Shown: positions 41,851 to 51,720 of the stretch, piece after piece
Position numbering within the stretch: the first letter of the stretch is position 1
Layout: every line of letters begins with the position of its first letter
Assembly: GCF_001439695.1 (NCBI RefSeq)
Contig: NZ_JYLL01000018.1
Span: 50,612 to 114,611, forward strand
DNA from: Pseudomonas veronii
GTDB lineage: Bacteria > Pseudomonadota > Gammaproteobacteria > Pseudomonadales > Pseudomonadaceae
Direction: 5' to 3'
DNA length: 64,000 bases
The notes under the pieces: model-generated
The model's database searches: none
What the model was told of the DNA's origin: nothing
What the model saw: only the letters and a program-made list of their open reading frames with translations
Made by a program: the position numbers and the translations under genes

Positions 41851-44084
41851 GTTTTACGAATAAAGAACCGCTGCAGCCGAAACTGACAGCAATGCCGGCG
41901 TCCAACGACGTCGAAGCGCTGGTGCGCGCCGAACACCATGATCCGTTCTCGATTCTCGGGCCCCATGATGACGAGCAGGGTGGCCAGTTTGTCCGTGCGT
42001 TCCTGCCCGAGGCCTTGAGTGTCCAGCTGCTGAGTCGCGACACTGGCGAGCCGATCGGCAGCCTCGACGCGACCCAGGTGCCGGGTCTGTTTATCGGGCA
42101 TTTCAGCAGTCGCCAGGCCTACCTGTTGAAGATCCAATGGGCCGGTGGCGAACAGATCACCGAAGACCCTTACAGTTTCCAGCAACTGCTGCTGGGGGAA
42201 ATGGACCTGTACCTGTTTGCCGAAGGCAATCACCGTGACCTCAGCAGTTGCCTGGGCGCCCAGTTGACCACGGTCGATGGCGTGCAGGGCGTGCGGTTTG
42301 CCGTGTGGGCACCGAACGCCCGGCGCGTGTCGGTGGTCGGTGACTTCAATATCTGGGACGGCCGCCGCCACCCGATGCGCCTGCGCCATCCGGCCGGTGT
42401 GTGGGAGATCTTTATCCCACGCTTGCAAGCGGGCGCGGCCTACAAATACGAGATTCTCGGGGCCCACGGCATTTTGCCGCTCAAGGCCGACCCGATGGCC
42501 CTGGCCACCCAGATGCCACCCGACACGGCATCGAAAGTCGCGTCGCCGTTACAGGTCGACTGGCAGGATCACACGTGGATGCAGGCGCGTGCGCAAAAGC
42601 AGAAGCCCACGGCGCCGCTGTCGATTTATGAGTTGCACCTGGGCTCCTGGCAGTGCGAACTGGACGAGGCCGGTGAGGTTTCGCGCCAGTACGGCTGGGG
42701 TGAACTGGCCGAGCGGCTGATTCCGTATGTGCAACAGTTGGGCTTTACCCATATCGAGCTGATGCCGATCATGGAACACCCGTTCGGCGGTTCCTGGGGC
42801 TATCAAGCGTTGTCCCAGTTCGCGCCGACTGCGCGCTTCGGTTCGCCGCAGGCATTCGCCGAGTTCGTCAATGCCTGTCACCAGGCCGACATCGGCGTGA
42901 TCCTCGACTGGGTGCCGGCGCATTTTCCCACCGATGCCCACGGCCTCGCGCAATTCGATGGCACGGCGCTGTACGAATACGCCAACCCGCTGGAAGGCTT
43001 CCACCAGGATTGGGACACACTGATCTACAACCTGGGTCGCACCGAAGTACATGGCTTTATGCTGGCCTCGGCGCTGCATTGGCTCAAACACTTCCACGTC
43101 GATGGCCTGCGCGTCGATGCCGTGGCCTCGATGCTGTATCGCGACTATTCGCGCAAGGCCGGCGAATGGGTGCCCAACCGCCATGGCGGCCGCGAGAACC
43201 TCGAAGCCATCGACTTCCTGCGGCACTTGAACGACGTGGTCGCCCTCGAAGCCCCCGGCGCGCTGGTGATCGCCGAAGAATCCACGGCCTGGCCGGGCGT
43301 CAGCCAGCCAACCCAACAGGGCGGCCTGGGCTTCAACTACAAGTGGAACATGGGCTGGATGAACGATTCCCTGCATTACATCCAGCAAGACCCGGTGTAC
43401 CGCGCCCACCATCACAATGAACTGAGTTTTGGCCTGGTGTATGCCTGGTCCGAGCGTTTCATCCTGCCGATCTCCCACGATGAAGTGGTCCACGGCAAGC
43501 ACTCGCTGATCGACAAGATGCCCGGCGACCGCTGGCAGAAATTCGCCAACCTGCGGGCCTACCTGAGTTTCATGTGGACGCACCCGGGCAAGAAGCTGCT
43601 GTTCATGGGCTGCGAGTTCGGCCAATGGCGCGAGTGGAACCACGACCAGCAACTGGACTGGTACCTGCTGCAATACCCCGAACACCGTGGGGTGCAGAAG
43701 CTGGTGAGTGACTTGAATCGCCTGTACCGCGAGGAACCTGCCCTGTATGAACAGGACGACGCGCCCCAGGGCTTCCAGTGGCTGATCGGCGACGATGCGA
43801 TCAACAGCGTCTACGCCTGGCTGCGCTGGAGCAAGGACGGCAGGCCGGTGCTGGTGGTGGCCAACTTCACCCCGGTGCCCCGTGAAGCCTACAAGGTCGG
43901 CGTACCGTTCGCCGGGCGTTGGAGCGAGGTGATCAACAGCGATGCGGACACGTATGCCGGTTCGAATTATGGCAATGGCGGAGGGGTCTTCACCGAGGAT
44001 GAACCGCATCATGGTCAACCGGTGTCGCTGTCGTTGAATCTGCCGCCATTGGGCGTGCTGATTTTGCGTCCGCAAGACAGTTAA
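41847..44084 (+). CDS. glgB: 1,4-alpha-glucan branching enzyme
   Basis: A 745-residue GH13 enzyme adding alpha-1,6 branches to glucan. Two N-terminal CBM48-like modules (about 25-120 and 130-220, FAVWAPNARRVSVVGDFN) precede the barrel with LDWVPAHFP, the nucleophile Asp in DGLRVDAVASMLYRDYSR, Glu in VIAEESTAWPGVS and ISHDEVVHGKHS. It is translationally coupled to treS and completes the GlgE pathway. Length fits long GlgB proteins (E. coli 728). Confidence 0.95.
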   Translation: MSFTNKEPLQPKLTAMPASNDVEALVRAEHHDPFSILGPHDDEQGGQFVRAFLPEALSVQLLSRDTGEPIGSLDATQVPGLFIGHFSSRQAYLLKIQWAGGEQITEDPYSFQQLLLGEMDLYLFAEGNHRDLSSCLGAQLTTVDGVQGVRFAVWAPNARRVSVVGDFNIWDGRRHPMRLRHPAGVWEIFIPRLQAGAAYKYEILGAHGILPLKADPMALATQMPPDTASKVASPLQVDWQDHTWMQARAQKQKPTAPLSIYELHLGSWQCELDEAGEVSRQYGWGELAERLIPYVQQLGFTHIELMPIMEHPFGGSWGYQALSQFAPTARFGSPQAFAEFVNACHQADIGVILDWVPAHFPTDAHGLAQFDGTALYEYANPLEGFHQDWDTLIYNLGRTEVHGFMLASALHWLKHFHVDGLRVDAVASMLYRDYSRKAGEWVPNRHGGRENLEAIDFLRHLNDVVALEAPGALVIAEESTAWPGVSQPTQQGGLGFNYKWNMGWMNDSLHYIQQDPVYRAHHHNELSFGLVYAWSERFILPISHDEVVHGKHSLIDKMPGDRWQKFANLRAYLSFMWTHPGKKLLFMGCEFGQWREWNHDQQLDWYLLQYPEHRGVQKLVSDLNRLYREEPALYEQDDAPQGFQWLIGDDAINSVYAWLRWSKDGRPVLVVANFTPVPREAYKVGVPFAGRWSEVINSDADTYAGSNYGNGGGVFTEDEPHHGQPVSLSLNLPPLGVLILRPQDS

Positions 44085-44135
44085 CGGCGCCAAGGTGCTG
44101 GCGTCTATTGTCCGCGCTAGTGGCAGGGTGCCACA

Positions 44136-45302
44136 ATGGCACCTTTGTCGCGGCAGTTGAATCAGGCGGTTTTCATGAATGGCCTTGGGCATGAGCAAGA
44201 CCAGGATTGCGTTATTGAGGGGCAGGTGCGAACCGACCGTTTGCATCAGCTGTTTCGTCAGTCATTTGCCGCCATTTTCGGCAGTTATTTCGCGGCGGCG
44301 ATGCTTTGCTGGCTGTGTTGGGACCGTTTTGACCACCAGGTCATGCAGGTATGGCTGGCGGTGCTGGCGGCGTCATCGCTGCTGCGGGTGAAAATGTTCC
44401 TCGAGTGGTTTCGCAGCCCCCACAGCGAGCGCACGCCGGAACGCTGGGAGCGCCGTTACTGGCTCACCTTGATACTGTCCGCGAGCATCTGGGGCGCCGG
44501 CGCCTTTGCGGTAATGCCCAGCGACGACCGGATGTCCCAAGTACTGGTGATGTTGTTTACCGTGGGCATGTCCGTCAGCGCTGTCTCGTGCTATTCGGCC
44601 TATCGCTACATGACCATGGTGTCCATGGGCCTGGTGTTGCTGCCGTGTACGCTGTGGCTGCTGTTTCAGCCGTCGTCGATGCAGGTCGGCGTGGCGATTG
44701 CGGTGCTGGTGTTTTCCTCGTTTGTGGTCAGTGCCACGCGCAAGTTGTCCGGCGCCCTGGAAAAAGCCTTCCGCCTGACCAGGCAGATGGAACGCGCCCA
44801 CACTATTTCCGCGCGCGCCGCACAGACCGATGAACTCACCGGGCTGATGAACCGTCGCGCGTTTTTCGAACATGCACAATTGCTGTACGCGCAGTGCCGC
44901 CTCAACCGGCAGCCGCTGTGTGCGTTGATGATCGACATGGACCACTTCAAGCAAATCAACGACACCTATGGCCACCAGGCCGGCGACCAGGTATTGCGGC
45001 AGATCGGCGGAGTGATCACCGCGTCGTTTCGCCAGGCCGATGTGTACGGTCGCCTGGGGGGCGAGGAGTTTGCGGTGTTGCTGCCCAATACCTCGCTGGA
45101 AACCGCCCGGGGTATCGCTGAGCAGTTGATCAAGGCCATCTCCTGCATGGCTTCCGAACCTGTGCAGGGCATGACCGCCAGTCTCGGCGTGGCGTCGACC
45201 TGCACCTTGGATGGCGACCTGCACGCGTTGATGAACACCGCCGACAAGGCGCTGTACCGCGCCAAGGCCCTCGGCCGTAATCAAGTGGTCGTGGCGGAGT
45301 AG
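44136..45302 (+). CDS. Membrane diguanylate cyclase (GGDEF)
   Basis: A 388-residue protein. The first 200 residues hold about six membrane helices (for example FAAIFGSYFAAAMLCWLCW and YWLTLILSASIWGAGAFAV) with no recognised sensor domain. The C-terminal GGDEF domain is complete, with MNRRAFFEHA, DMDHFKQINDTYGHQAGD and the active site RLGGEEFAVLLP. A second possible start is the ATG at 44175. It follows glgB by 51 bp on the same strand but has no obvious functional link to it. It makes cyclic di-GMP. Confidence 0.9.
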   Translation: MAPLSRQLNQAVFMNGLGHEQDQDCVIEGQVRTDRLHQLFRQSFAAIFGSYFAAAMLCWLCWDRFDHQVMQVWLAVLAASSLLRVKMFLEWFRSPHSERTPERWERRYWLTLILSASIWGAGAFAVMPSDDRMSQVLVMLFTVGMSVSAVSCYSAYRYMTMVSMGLVLLPCTLWLLFQPSSMQVGVAIAVLVFSSFVVSATRKLSGALEKAFRLTRQMERAHTISARAAQTDELTGLMNRRAFFEHAQLLYAQCRLNRQPLCALMIDMDHFKQINDTYGHQAGDQVLRQIGGVITASFRQADVYGRLGGEEFAVLLPNTSLETARGIAEQLIKAISCMASEPVQGMTASLGVASTCTLDGDLHALMNTADKALYRAKALGRNQVVVAE

Positions 45303-45305
45303 GGC

Positions 45306-47492
45306 TCAGTCCTTGAACATGGCCTTGGCCAGCACCCGCGCCACCTGGTCGGCGGAGTAGGGCTTGGCGAGAAACTCGAACCCTTCGTAGCCGCTTTCCG
45401 CGAGTTCTTCGCTGTAGCCGGAGGTGAGCACCACCGGCAGGTCGGCGCGACGTTGGCGCAGGAGCTTGGCCATCGCCACGCCGGTCATGCCCGGCATCAC
45501 CACGTCGGAGAAAATCGCGTCGAAAGCCGCGGCATCCGGACCGGCCAGCGCCAGCGCCTGTTCGGCATTGGTCGCCCAGGTGGTCTGGTAACCGAGGTCC
45601 TGGAGGATCTGGTTGGCGAAACGGCCTACGTCCAGGTTGTCTTCCACGATCAGGATATTGCGCAGGCTCGTGTCGTGGGGCGGTGTCGGGTCACTAGGGG
45701 AGGGCTCGTGGCGGGCGTCCTCCGGCTCGACCTCGGGCAGATACAGGGTAAACACCGTGCCCTGGCCAAGACAGCTGGCCACGTCGACATTGCCACCGGA
45801 CTGCTTGGCGAAGCCGAACACCTGTGACAACCCCAGGCCCGTGCCTTTGCCCACGGCCTTGGTGGTAAAGAACGGCTCGAAAATGCGCTCGAACGTTTCC
45901 CCCGGAATGCCGCTGCCGGTGTCGGCCAGGGCCACCGTGACAAACGGCTGGCAGGCTTGGGCATCGCCCCGGATGCGCGGCATCGCGTCCACCGTGCCCA
46001 CGCGCAGGGTCAGGGTGCCCTGGCCGTCCATGGCATCGCGGGCGTTGAGTGCGATATTGATCAGCGCGGTTTCGAACTGGCTCGAGTCGACCCGGACATG
46101 GCACGGCCGCTCGGGCAATTGAACCTGCACATGAATGCGCGCACCGGTGACACTCTCGAGCATCTCGCCAATGTCCTTGACCCGCTGCGCCACATCGAAG
46201 ACTTCCGGGTTCAGCGGTTGGCGGCGCGCGAACGCAAGCAACTGGCTGGTCAACTTGCTGGCGCGCTCGACGGTGTCCGACACTGCGCGCATGTAGCGTT
46301 GGCGCCGTTCTTCGGGCAGCCCGGGCTGACGCAAAAAGTCCACCGACGAACGAATGATGGTCAGCAGGTTGTTGAAGTCATGGGCCACGCCGCCGGTCAA
46401 TTGGCCGATGGCTTCGAGTTTCTGCGATTGACGCAACGCCGCTTCGGCCTGGGCCAGCGCAGCGGTGCGTTCTTCCACGCGCTGCTCGAGGGTGGCGTTC
46501 AATTCGGTAAAGGCTGCCAACCCTTCGCGCACGGCGGCATCGGCGCGCACCCGTTCGATGTGCGCCCAGGACCGTTCGGTGACTTCGGCCAACAGCGCCA
46601 GGTCATACGGCGACCAGGTCCGCCCTGCTGTGCTGTGAACCGCCATCAAGGCCGTAAGGCGACCGTGTTTGATCAGTGGTATGCAGATCGTGGCGGTGAT
46701 GCCCAGGGCCTGGAACGCCGCGGCTTCCTGTGCGGGCAGTTCAAGCCGGTTGTTGCCGATCACCAGCGGCTCACCGGCCCGCAGGCACTTGACCGCGGTT
46801 TGCCCGAAGGCCTGCAGGCGGTAGTGGCCGACGATGCTGGGCGAGCCGGGAGCCGTCCAGTTGTCACGGATGGTGAAGCCGTCTTCATCGGCGTCCATAT
46901 CGGCGTAGGCGCAGATGGACACTTGCAGGTGCTGCGCCAGCAGGTGCGTGGTGGCGGTCATGATGGCTTCGGCATCGGTGGCATTGGCGACCGTGCTGCC
47001 GATGGTATCCAGCACCGCAAGGCGGCGCGAAAGGAACACCGTGGCGGTGGTTTCGGTCACGGTGTCGAGCATGCCGACGACGTGGCCCCGCGGGTCGCGG
47101 ATCGGGCTATAGCAGAACGTGAAGTACGCTTGTTCCGGCGCCGCGCCGCGTTCGATCACCAGCGGGAAGTTTTCGATATAGGTCGCATGGCCCTGGAAAG
47201 CCGCATCGGCGATGGGGCTGATGTCGTCCCAGACCTCGCTCCAGATCTCGCTGAACGGACGCCCCAGGGCATAGGGTTTATTGCCCAGTATCGGAATGAA
47301 CGCGTCGTTATAGAGGGTCGTCAATTGAGGCCCCCACACGATGGCTTGGGGGAAACTTGAAGCAAAGCACAGCGCCACGGTGGTCTTGAGCACATCCGGC
47401 CAGTGTTCCAGCGGACCCAGGGGCGTACTGGCCCAGTCGTGCTGGCGTACCCGCTCGGCCATGTCGCTGCTGCTTTGCAGCCAATTCATCAT
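45306..47492 (-). CDS. Hybrid sensor histidine kinase with PAS, GAF and receiver domains
   Basis: A 728-residue soluble kinase. A PAS-like domain spans about 20-160 (VWGPQLTTLYNDAFIPILG), a GAF domain about 160-330, then HisKA and HATPase with the phosphorylatable His in GGVAHDFNNLLTIIRSS and the nucleotide boxes GTGLGLSQVFGFAKQ. The C-terminal 120 residues are a receiver with Asp in DAIFSDVVMPGMTG. No membrane helices are predicted. The start at 47492 is preferred over the 42-codon longer frame. It ends 3 bp from the converging cyclase gene. The signal is unknown; phytochrome-like proteins are excluded by lack of a PHY domain. Confidence 0.88.
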   Translation of the reverse strand: MMNWLQSSSDMAERVRQHDWASTPLGPLEHWPDVLKTTVALCFASSFPQAIVWGPQLTTLYNDAFIPILGNKPYALGRPFSEIWSEVWDDISPIADAAFQGHATYIENFPLVIERGAAPEQAYFTFCYSPIRDPRGHVVGMLDTVTETTATVFLSRRLAVLDTIGSTVANATDAEAIMTATTHLLAQHLQVSICAYADMDADEDGFTIRDNWTAPGSPSIVGHYRLQAFGQTAVKCLRAGEPLVIGNNRLELPAQEAAAFQALGITATICIPLIKHGRLTALMAVHSTAGRTWSPYDLALLAEVTERSWAHIERVRADAAVREGLAAFTELNATLEQRVEERTAALAQAEAALRQSQKLEAIGQLTGGVAHDFNNLLTIIRSSVDFLRQPGLPEERRQRYMRAVSDTVERASKLTSQLLAFARRQPLNPEVFDVAQRVKDIGEMLESVTGARIHVQVQLPERPCHVRVDSSQFETALINIALNARDAMDGQGTLTLRVGTVDAMPRIRGDAQACQPFVTVALADTGSGIPGETFERIFEPFFTTKAVGKGTGLGLSQVFGFAKQSGGNVDVASCLGQGTVFTLYLPEVEPEDARHEPSPSDPTPPHDTSLRNILIVEDNLDVGRFANQILQDLGYQTTWATNAEQALALAGPDAAAFDAIFSDVVMPGMTGVAMAKLLRQRRADLPVVLTSGYSEELAESGYEGFEFLAKPYSADQVARVLAKAMFKD

Positions 47493-47650
47493 CGGGTGAA
47501 CACCTTGTTTGCCACGGTCTGTTTGGATGCCTGATGCGTCAGGCCAATAAGCAACAGACAGAAATGATTGCTGCCGGTTCAGCGCAATTATCCATGAGAT
47601 GGCACTTTGATGCTTCACCCGCTGGGATAGATCTCATCGCGGGTGTTCAC

Positions 47651-48505
47651 TTACTGTTGTGTTCCGAACACCGCTGTCCAATAAATGCCTGCATCGCTCT
47701 TCGGGTCCATGGCGTAGGCGGCGCCCACTTCACGGAATTGCGGGTTCATCAGGTTGGCGCAATGGCCGGGGCTGGCGAGCCAGCCGTCCACCACTTTGCG
47801 CGGGGTGTCGAGGCCGGCCGCGATGTTTTCGCCGATGTTCTTCGCGCTGTACCCGGCCAGCTCGGCACGGTCGCCCGGGGTGCGGCCGTCGTGGTCCAGA
47901 TGGTCGAAGAAATTGCCGTTGGCCATGTTGCGTGTGTGGCTGTTGGCGGCACTGGCCAAGGTGTCGTTCCACGACAGTGGCGTGGTCGCGGTGAACGCCT
48001 GGGGACCGCATTGGCGCGGTTGTGTGCGGGCGGCGTTGATCAGGTTCAGCAATTGCCTGCCTTCGGTCTGCCAATCGCCCAGGCCGCTGGACAGCAGCGG
48101 GCGGGCGAGCACGATGCGCCAGTCCTGGCCGCTGTTGCTCACGCCGATGTCGACGAATTGCGGGTCCAGCACCACGCGGCAGAAACTCTCGCGCACGGCT
48201 TTCATGGCCGCCTGGGCATCCTTGGGCCCGGACAGGCTGATTGCCTGCACGTTGACCATCGGGTACGCCGCGCGGGCCAGGGCCTGCTGCAAGTCGCCGA
48301 CATTACTGGCCGGCAGCACCAGGCGCGTATCGCTGGCCAGCGGTGGCAGTTCCTGGGAACCTTGGTCGCCGCAGCGTTGCACCTGGCTGCGGTAAGCGTT
48401 GATCTGTTGCACCAACTGACTTTCTTCATTCGCCATCGCGCTGGCGCAGAACACCAGGCTGGCGGCCAGCGTCGTCAGACCCATCATCAATGACAGCACG
48501 CGCAT
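47651..48505 (-). CDS. Secreted CAP (SCP/PR1) domain protein
   Basis: A 284-residue protein with a signal peptide (MRVLSLMMGLTTLAASLVFCASAMANEE, cleavage likely near residue 26). The C-terminal 130 residues form a CAP domain: NAARTQPRQCG, LASAANSHTRNMA, HLDHDGRTPGDR, YSAKNIGENIA and SPGHCANLMNP. The first half is a separate, unrecognised region. CAP proteins in bacteria are of uncertain function. AAGGG precedes the ATG at 48505. Confidence 0.85.
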   Translation of the reverse strand: MRVLSLMMGLTTLAASLVFCASAMANEESQLVQQINAYRSQVQRCGDQGSQELPPLASDTRLVLPASNVGDLQQALARAAYPMVNVQAISLSGPKDAQAAMKAVRESFCRVVLDPQFVDIGVSNSGQDWRIVLARPLLSSGLGDWQTEGRQLLNLINAARTQPRQCGPQAFTATTPLSWNDTLASAANSHTRNMANGNFFDHLDHDGRTPGDRAELAGYSAKNIGENIAAGLDTPRKVVDGWLASPGHCANLMNPQFREVGAAYAMDPKSDAGIYWTAVFGTQQ

Positions 48506-48698
48506 GGACGTTACCCTTGAACTTGAAAGTGCCCATGATGCGCGATGTAGGGGCGTCCATGCACCCGTTGGTCCGAACTTTTTTCCTCGGGTTTTGAATG
48601 CCGGATGTTCACGGCCCTGATCATACAAGGCAAACGCCACCACCCGCCGCGCCGGCATGGCGAGGCTGATCAACCCGTCATGAGCGAGGATATTCGGC

Positions 48699-49901
48699 TC
48701 ACGCCAGCTGACGCGCGGGCTGCCGCCGCCATGCCATGGCGCTGGCGAGCAGGATCAATGCGAATGCCGCGGTAAAGGTTGCGTGCAGACCGTCAGCCAC
48801 GGATTGCGGCGTGGCGTGGGTGACATCGGGAGTGGTCCAGGCAAACATCGCGCCCAATGCCGACGCACCGAAAATCAGCCCCAGGTTGCGTGACAGGTTC
48901 AGCAGGCCTGAGATCGTGCCTCGGCGTGCCGCATCGGCTTCGCTCATCACCGCAGTGTTGTTGGCGGCCTGGAACAGGCTGTAGCCCGCCGTCAGCGTAA
49001 TCAGTGAGGCAAGATAAGTGACCAGCCCGGACGCCAGGCACAGCGACAGGGCGCCACTGCCGCAGACAGCCAGCCCCACGAGTGTCATGACGTGGCTGCC
49101 AAAGCGTTCGCTCAGACGACCGGCCGGAATGCCGGTGAGCGCCGCGACACCAGGGCCGACGGCCATTGCCAGGCCCATCCCGGCCGGATCGAGCCCAAGC
49201 CCTCGGGACAAGTAGAACGGCCCGACGACAAAGGTGGCCATGATCACCGCCGACACCAACGCACTCATCACCAGGCCGGCGCGCAACGAGGTCGACTGCA
49301 ATAAGCGCCAAACGCCACCGCCGCCGACCAGTGGCGCGGGTGGCTGATCCACCGGCAAGTAGCGCCAGGCGAGGGCGGCCGCGAGCAAGCCCAGCGGCAT
49401 CCCCACCAGAAACAGCGCGCGCCAGCCCCACACACTGAGCAACAGGCCGCCCACGCCGGGGCCCATGGCGGTACCGACGGCTGACATCGTGCCGAGCAAG
49501 CCCATGACACGCGCAATGCGCGCTTGGGGGACGGTGTCGCCGACCATCGCTAACGTCATCGCCATCATGATCGCCGCGCCCAAACCTTGCAGGCTGCGCG
49601 CTGCAATCAGCCACCGCAGGCCAGACGCGACACCGCATAGCCCGCCGGCCAAGGCGAACAGCAGCAAGCCGGCGATCAACAGCCGCCGTCGCCCCAGCCG
49701 ATCGCCCAGGCGCCCGGCATTGACGATGACTGCCGTGATCGCCAGCAGGTAGGTGAGCACCACCCATTGCGTCGCGTGAAAGGATGCATTGAAGGCCTGC
49801 GCGAGGCTGGGCAGGCCGACATTGGCGATGCTGGTGCCAAGGGCGGCCAGCAACATGGACAGGCACAGGCTGACAAGACCGCCACGGGAAGAGGTATGCA
49901 T
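48699..49901 (-). CDS. MFS drug-resistance-type transporter
   Basis: A 400-residue major facilitator protein with 12 expected helices. The N-terminal half has GTSIANVGLPSLAQAFN, the A-motif GRLGDRLGRRRLL and GLQGLGAAIMMAM-like helices, typical of DHA-type multidrug antiporters. The start at 49901 matches the family; the longer frame is not supported. It is divergent from a LysR-type regulator with about 113 bp between them, the standard layout of a pump and its controller. The substrate is unknown. Confidence 0.87.
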   Translation of the reverse strand: MHTSSRGGLVSLCLSMLLAALGTSIANVGLPSLAQAFNASFHATQWVVLTYLLAITAVIVNAGRLGDRLGRRRLLIAGLLLFALAGGLCGVASGLRWLIAARSLQGLGAAIMMAMTLAMVGDTVPQARIARVMGLLGTMSAVGTAMGPGVGGLLLSVWGWRALFLVGMPLGLLAAALAWRYLPVDQPPAPLVGGGGVWRLLQSTSLRAGLVMSALVSAVIMATFVVGPFYLSRGLGLDPAGMGLAMAVGPGVAALTGIPAGRLSERFGSHVMTLVGLAVCGSGALSLCLASGLVTYLASLITLTAGYSLFQAANNTAVMSEADAARRGTISGLLNLSRNLGLIFGASALGAMFAWTTPDVTHATPQSVADGLHATFTAAFALILLASAMAWRRQPARQLA

Positions 49902-50014
49902 GGAAGATTCCTTGAATGAACGAAACTGTCGTAAATCTACGGCGTGGCCTAACATGGCGGAAGACGCATGAGTTGCACTAAATACCTGCATATGACGCCT
50001 GCCATGGAGCGCTG

Positions 50015-50896
50015 ATGCCCGATCTCAATTTGCTGATCACCCTGGATGTATTGCTCGCCGAAGGCAGTGTCGCCCGTGCGGCCAAGCGCCTGCGGTTGAG
50101 CCCTTCGGCCATGAGCCGGGCGTTGGCGCGCTTGCGTGCGACCACCGGCGACCCGTTGCTGGTCCGCGCTGGCCGTGGCCTGGTGCCGACGCCCCGGGCG
50201 TTGGCACTGCGCGAACAGGTCAGCCAACTGGTGCAGGGCGCCCAGGCGGTGTTGCGCCCGGCACAGGCGCTGGAGATGGCCCACGTGGTCCGCACCTTCA
50301 CCCTGCGAACCAGCGAGGAGTTTGTCGAAGGCTTCGGTTCGGCGTTGCTCGCCCGTCTCGCCGAGGACGCCCCCGGCGTGCGCCTGCGCTTCGTCAGCAA
50401 GACCGACAAGGACACTGCGCAACTGCGCGAAGGCAGCGTCGACCTGGACATCGGCGTGGTCGACCCCACGGCCAGCCCTGAAGTGCTGACCCAGGCGCTG
50501 TTTCGCGATCGCCTGATCGGCGTGGTGCGCAGCGGCCATCCCCTGAGCCAAGGCGAGATCAGCGCTGCACGGTTTGCCGAGGGCCGACACCTCTACGTAT
50601 CGCGGCGCGGCCAGGACCGCGGCCAGATCGACGACGTCCTCGAAGCCCAGGGCCTGACGCGGCAGATCGGCAGCATCGTCGCCAGTTTTTCCAGCGCCAT
50701 CGCCCTGGCACGCAACACCGACCTGATTGCCTCGGTGCCCGAGCGCTATACCCCAGACCGGCGCGACCTGTTCTGTTTTGCGCTGCCGGTGGCGTTACCC
50801 GCGTTTACCGTGGCAATGCTCTGGCACCCACGGTTGGACGCCGATCTGGCCCATCGTTGGTTGCGCGGGTGTTTGCGTGAGGTGTGCGGACGATGA
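50015..50896 (+). CDS. LysR-type transcriptional regulator
   Basis: A 293-residue LTTR. The N-terminal winged helix is PDLNLLITLDVLLAEGSVARAAKRLRLSP with the HTH around SVARAAKRLRLSPSAMSRALARLR; the effector domain follows from about residue 90. It is divergent from the MFS gene and probably regulates it. A GGAG precedes the ATG. The inducer is unknown. Confidence 0.9.
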   Translation: MPDLNLLITLDVLLAEGSVARAAKRLRLSPSAMSRALARLRATTGDPLLVRAGRGLVPTPRALALREQVSQLVQGAQAVLRPAQALEMAHVVRTFTLRTSEEFVEGFGSALLARLAEDAPGVRLRFVSKTDKDTAQLREGSVDLDIGVVDPTASPEVLTQALFRDRLIGVVRSGHPLSQGEISAARFAEGRHLYVSRRGQDRGQIDDVLEAQGLTRQIGSIVASFSSAIALARNTDLIASVPERYTPDRRDLFCFALPVALPAFTVAMLWHPRLDADLAHRWLRGCLREVCGR

Positions 50897-51032
50897 CAGT
50901 GCGGCCCGTCCCCGGGGCGATGTGCATGCGAGCCGCCAGGCATGCAGATCATGGCGGGTATGCCTATCGATCCCGAACCTGCTGCAACAGGTACAATCCC
51001 ATCTGCCTTGACGCGAAACTCCAGGAATTTGC

Positions 51033-51710
51033 ATGTTCAGCCTTACCCGCTACACCACGCCGTGCCCCGAACCGATCAACAGCCAGATCCTGCAGATGGT
51101 GGTCGACAACCTCACCGACATCAGCAGCGTCGCGCTGCCGCCGAGTAACCTGCTCTACAACATTTACCAATATGCCATCGGCTTTGAGGTGCATTTGTAC
51201 CTGCAGGCGCTGGACGGGTCGAAGGGGATCGCGGTCGAACTGATCGTCGCGACGTCTGCGCAAGACCCGGAAAAAGTCATTGGGTTTTTGCTGTACTTGC
51301 CGGTCAAGGACGACCCAGAAGCCTGCGGTGTGGCGTTCATGGCCGTACAGGCAGGCAGCCGGCGCCAGGGCGTGGCGCGGGGCATGATGCAAGAGGTGCT
51401 GGCACGTTACCCTCACGCCGAACTGGCCTGCGCCGTGGACAAAGTGCCGGCCTTCGCGGCGATGGGCTTTCAGGTGCGCGGCGCGCGCGGCACGCAGGTG
51501 CTGATGAACACCCGCGCCTACGCCACCGATGGCTTGATGGGCGTGCTGGATGTGGCCGCTATCTATAGCTCATTGGAAGTGCGGCAGATTCATACCTACC
51601 TGCTGCAAAAACATGGCAAGCGCGCCATGGTGGATGCCGAGAAGCAACGCGACCGGCACCTGGATCAACTGGCGCACAAGGTCCGCTTGTTTGTGCAGGG
51701 GCGAGGCTGA
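51033..51710 (+). CDS. GNAT family N-acetyltransferase
   Basis: A 225-residue protein starting MFSLTRYTTPCPEPINSQILQMV. The GNAT core runs from about 45 to 150, with VAFMAVQAGSRRQGVARGMMQEVLARYPHAEL as the acetyl-CoA loop. A C-terminal tail (LQKHGKRAMVDAEKQRDRH) is unlike ordinary GNAT proteins and may be a separate helix pair. Substrate unknown. It converges on the TetR gene 10 bp away. Confidence 0.8.
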   Translation: MFSLTRYTTPCPEPINSQILQMVVDNLTDISSVALPPSNLLYNIYQYAIGFEVHLYLQALDGSKGIAVELIVATSAQDPEKVIGFLLYLPVKDDPEACGVAFMAVQAGSRRQGVARGMMQEVLARYPHAELACAVDKVPAFAAMGFQVRGARGTQVLMNTRAYATDGLMGVLDVAAIYSSLEVRQIHTYLLQKHGKRAMVDAEKQRDRHLDQLAHKVRLFVQGRG

Positions 51711-51720
51711 AAAACGCCTC

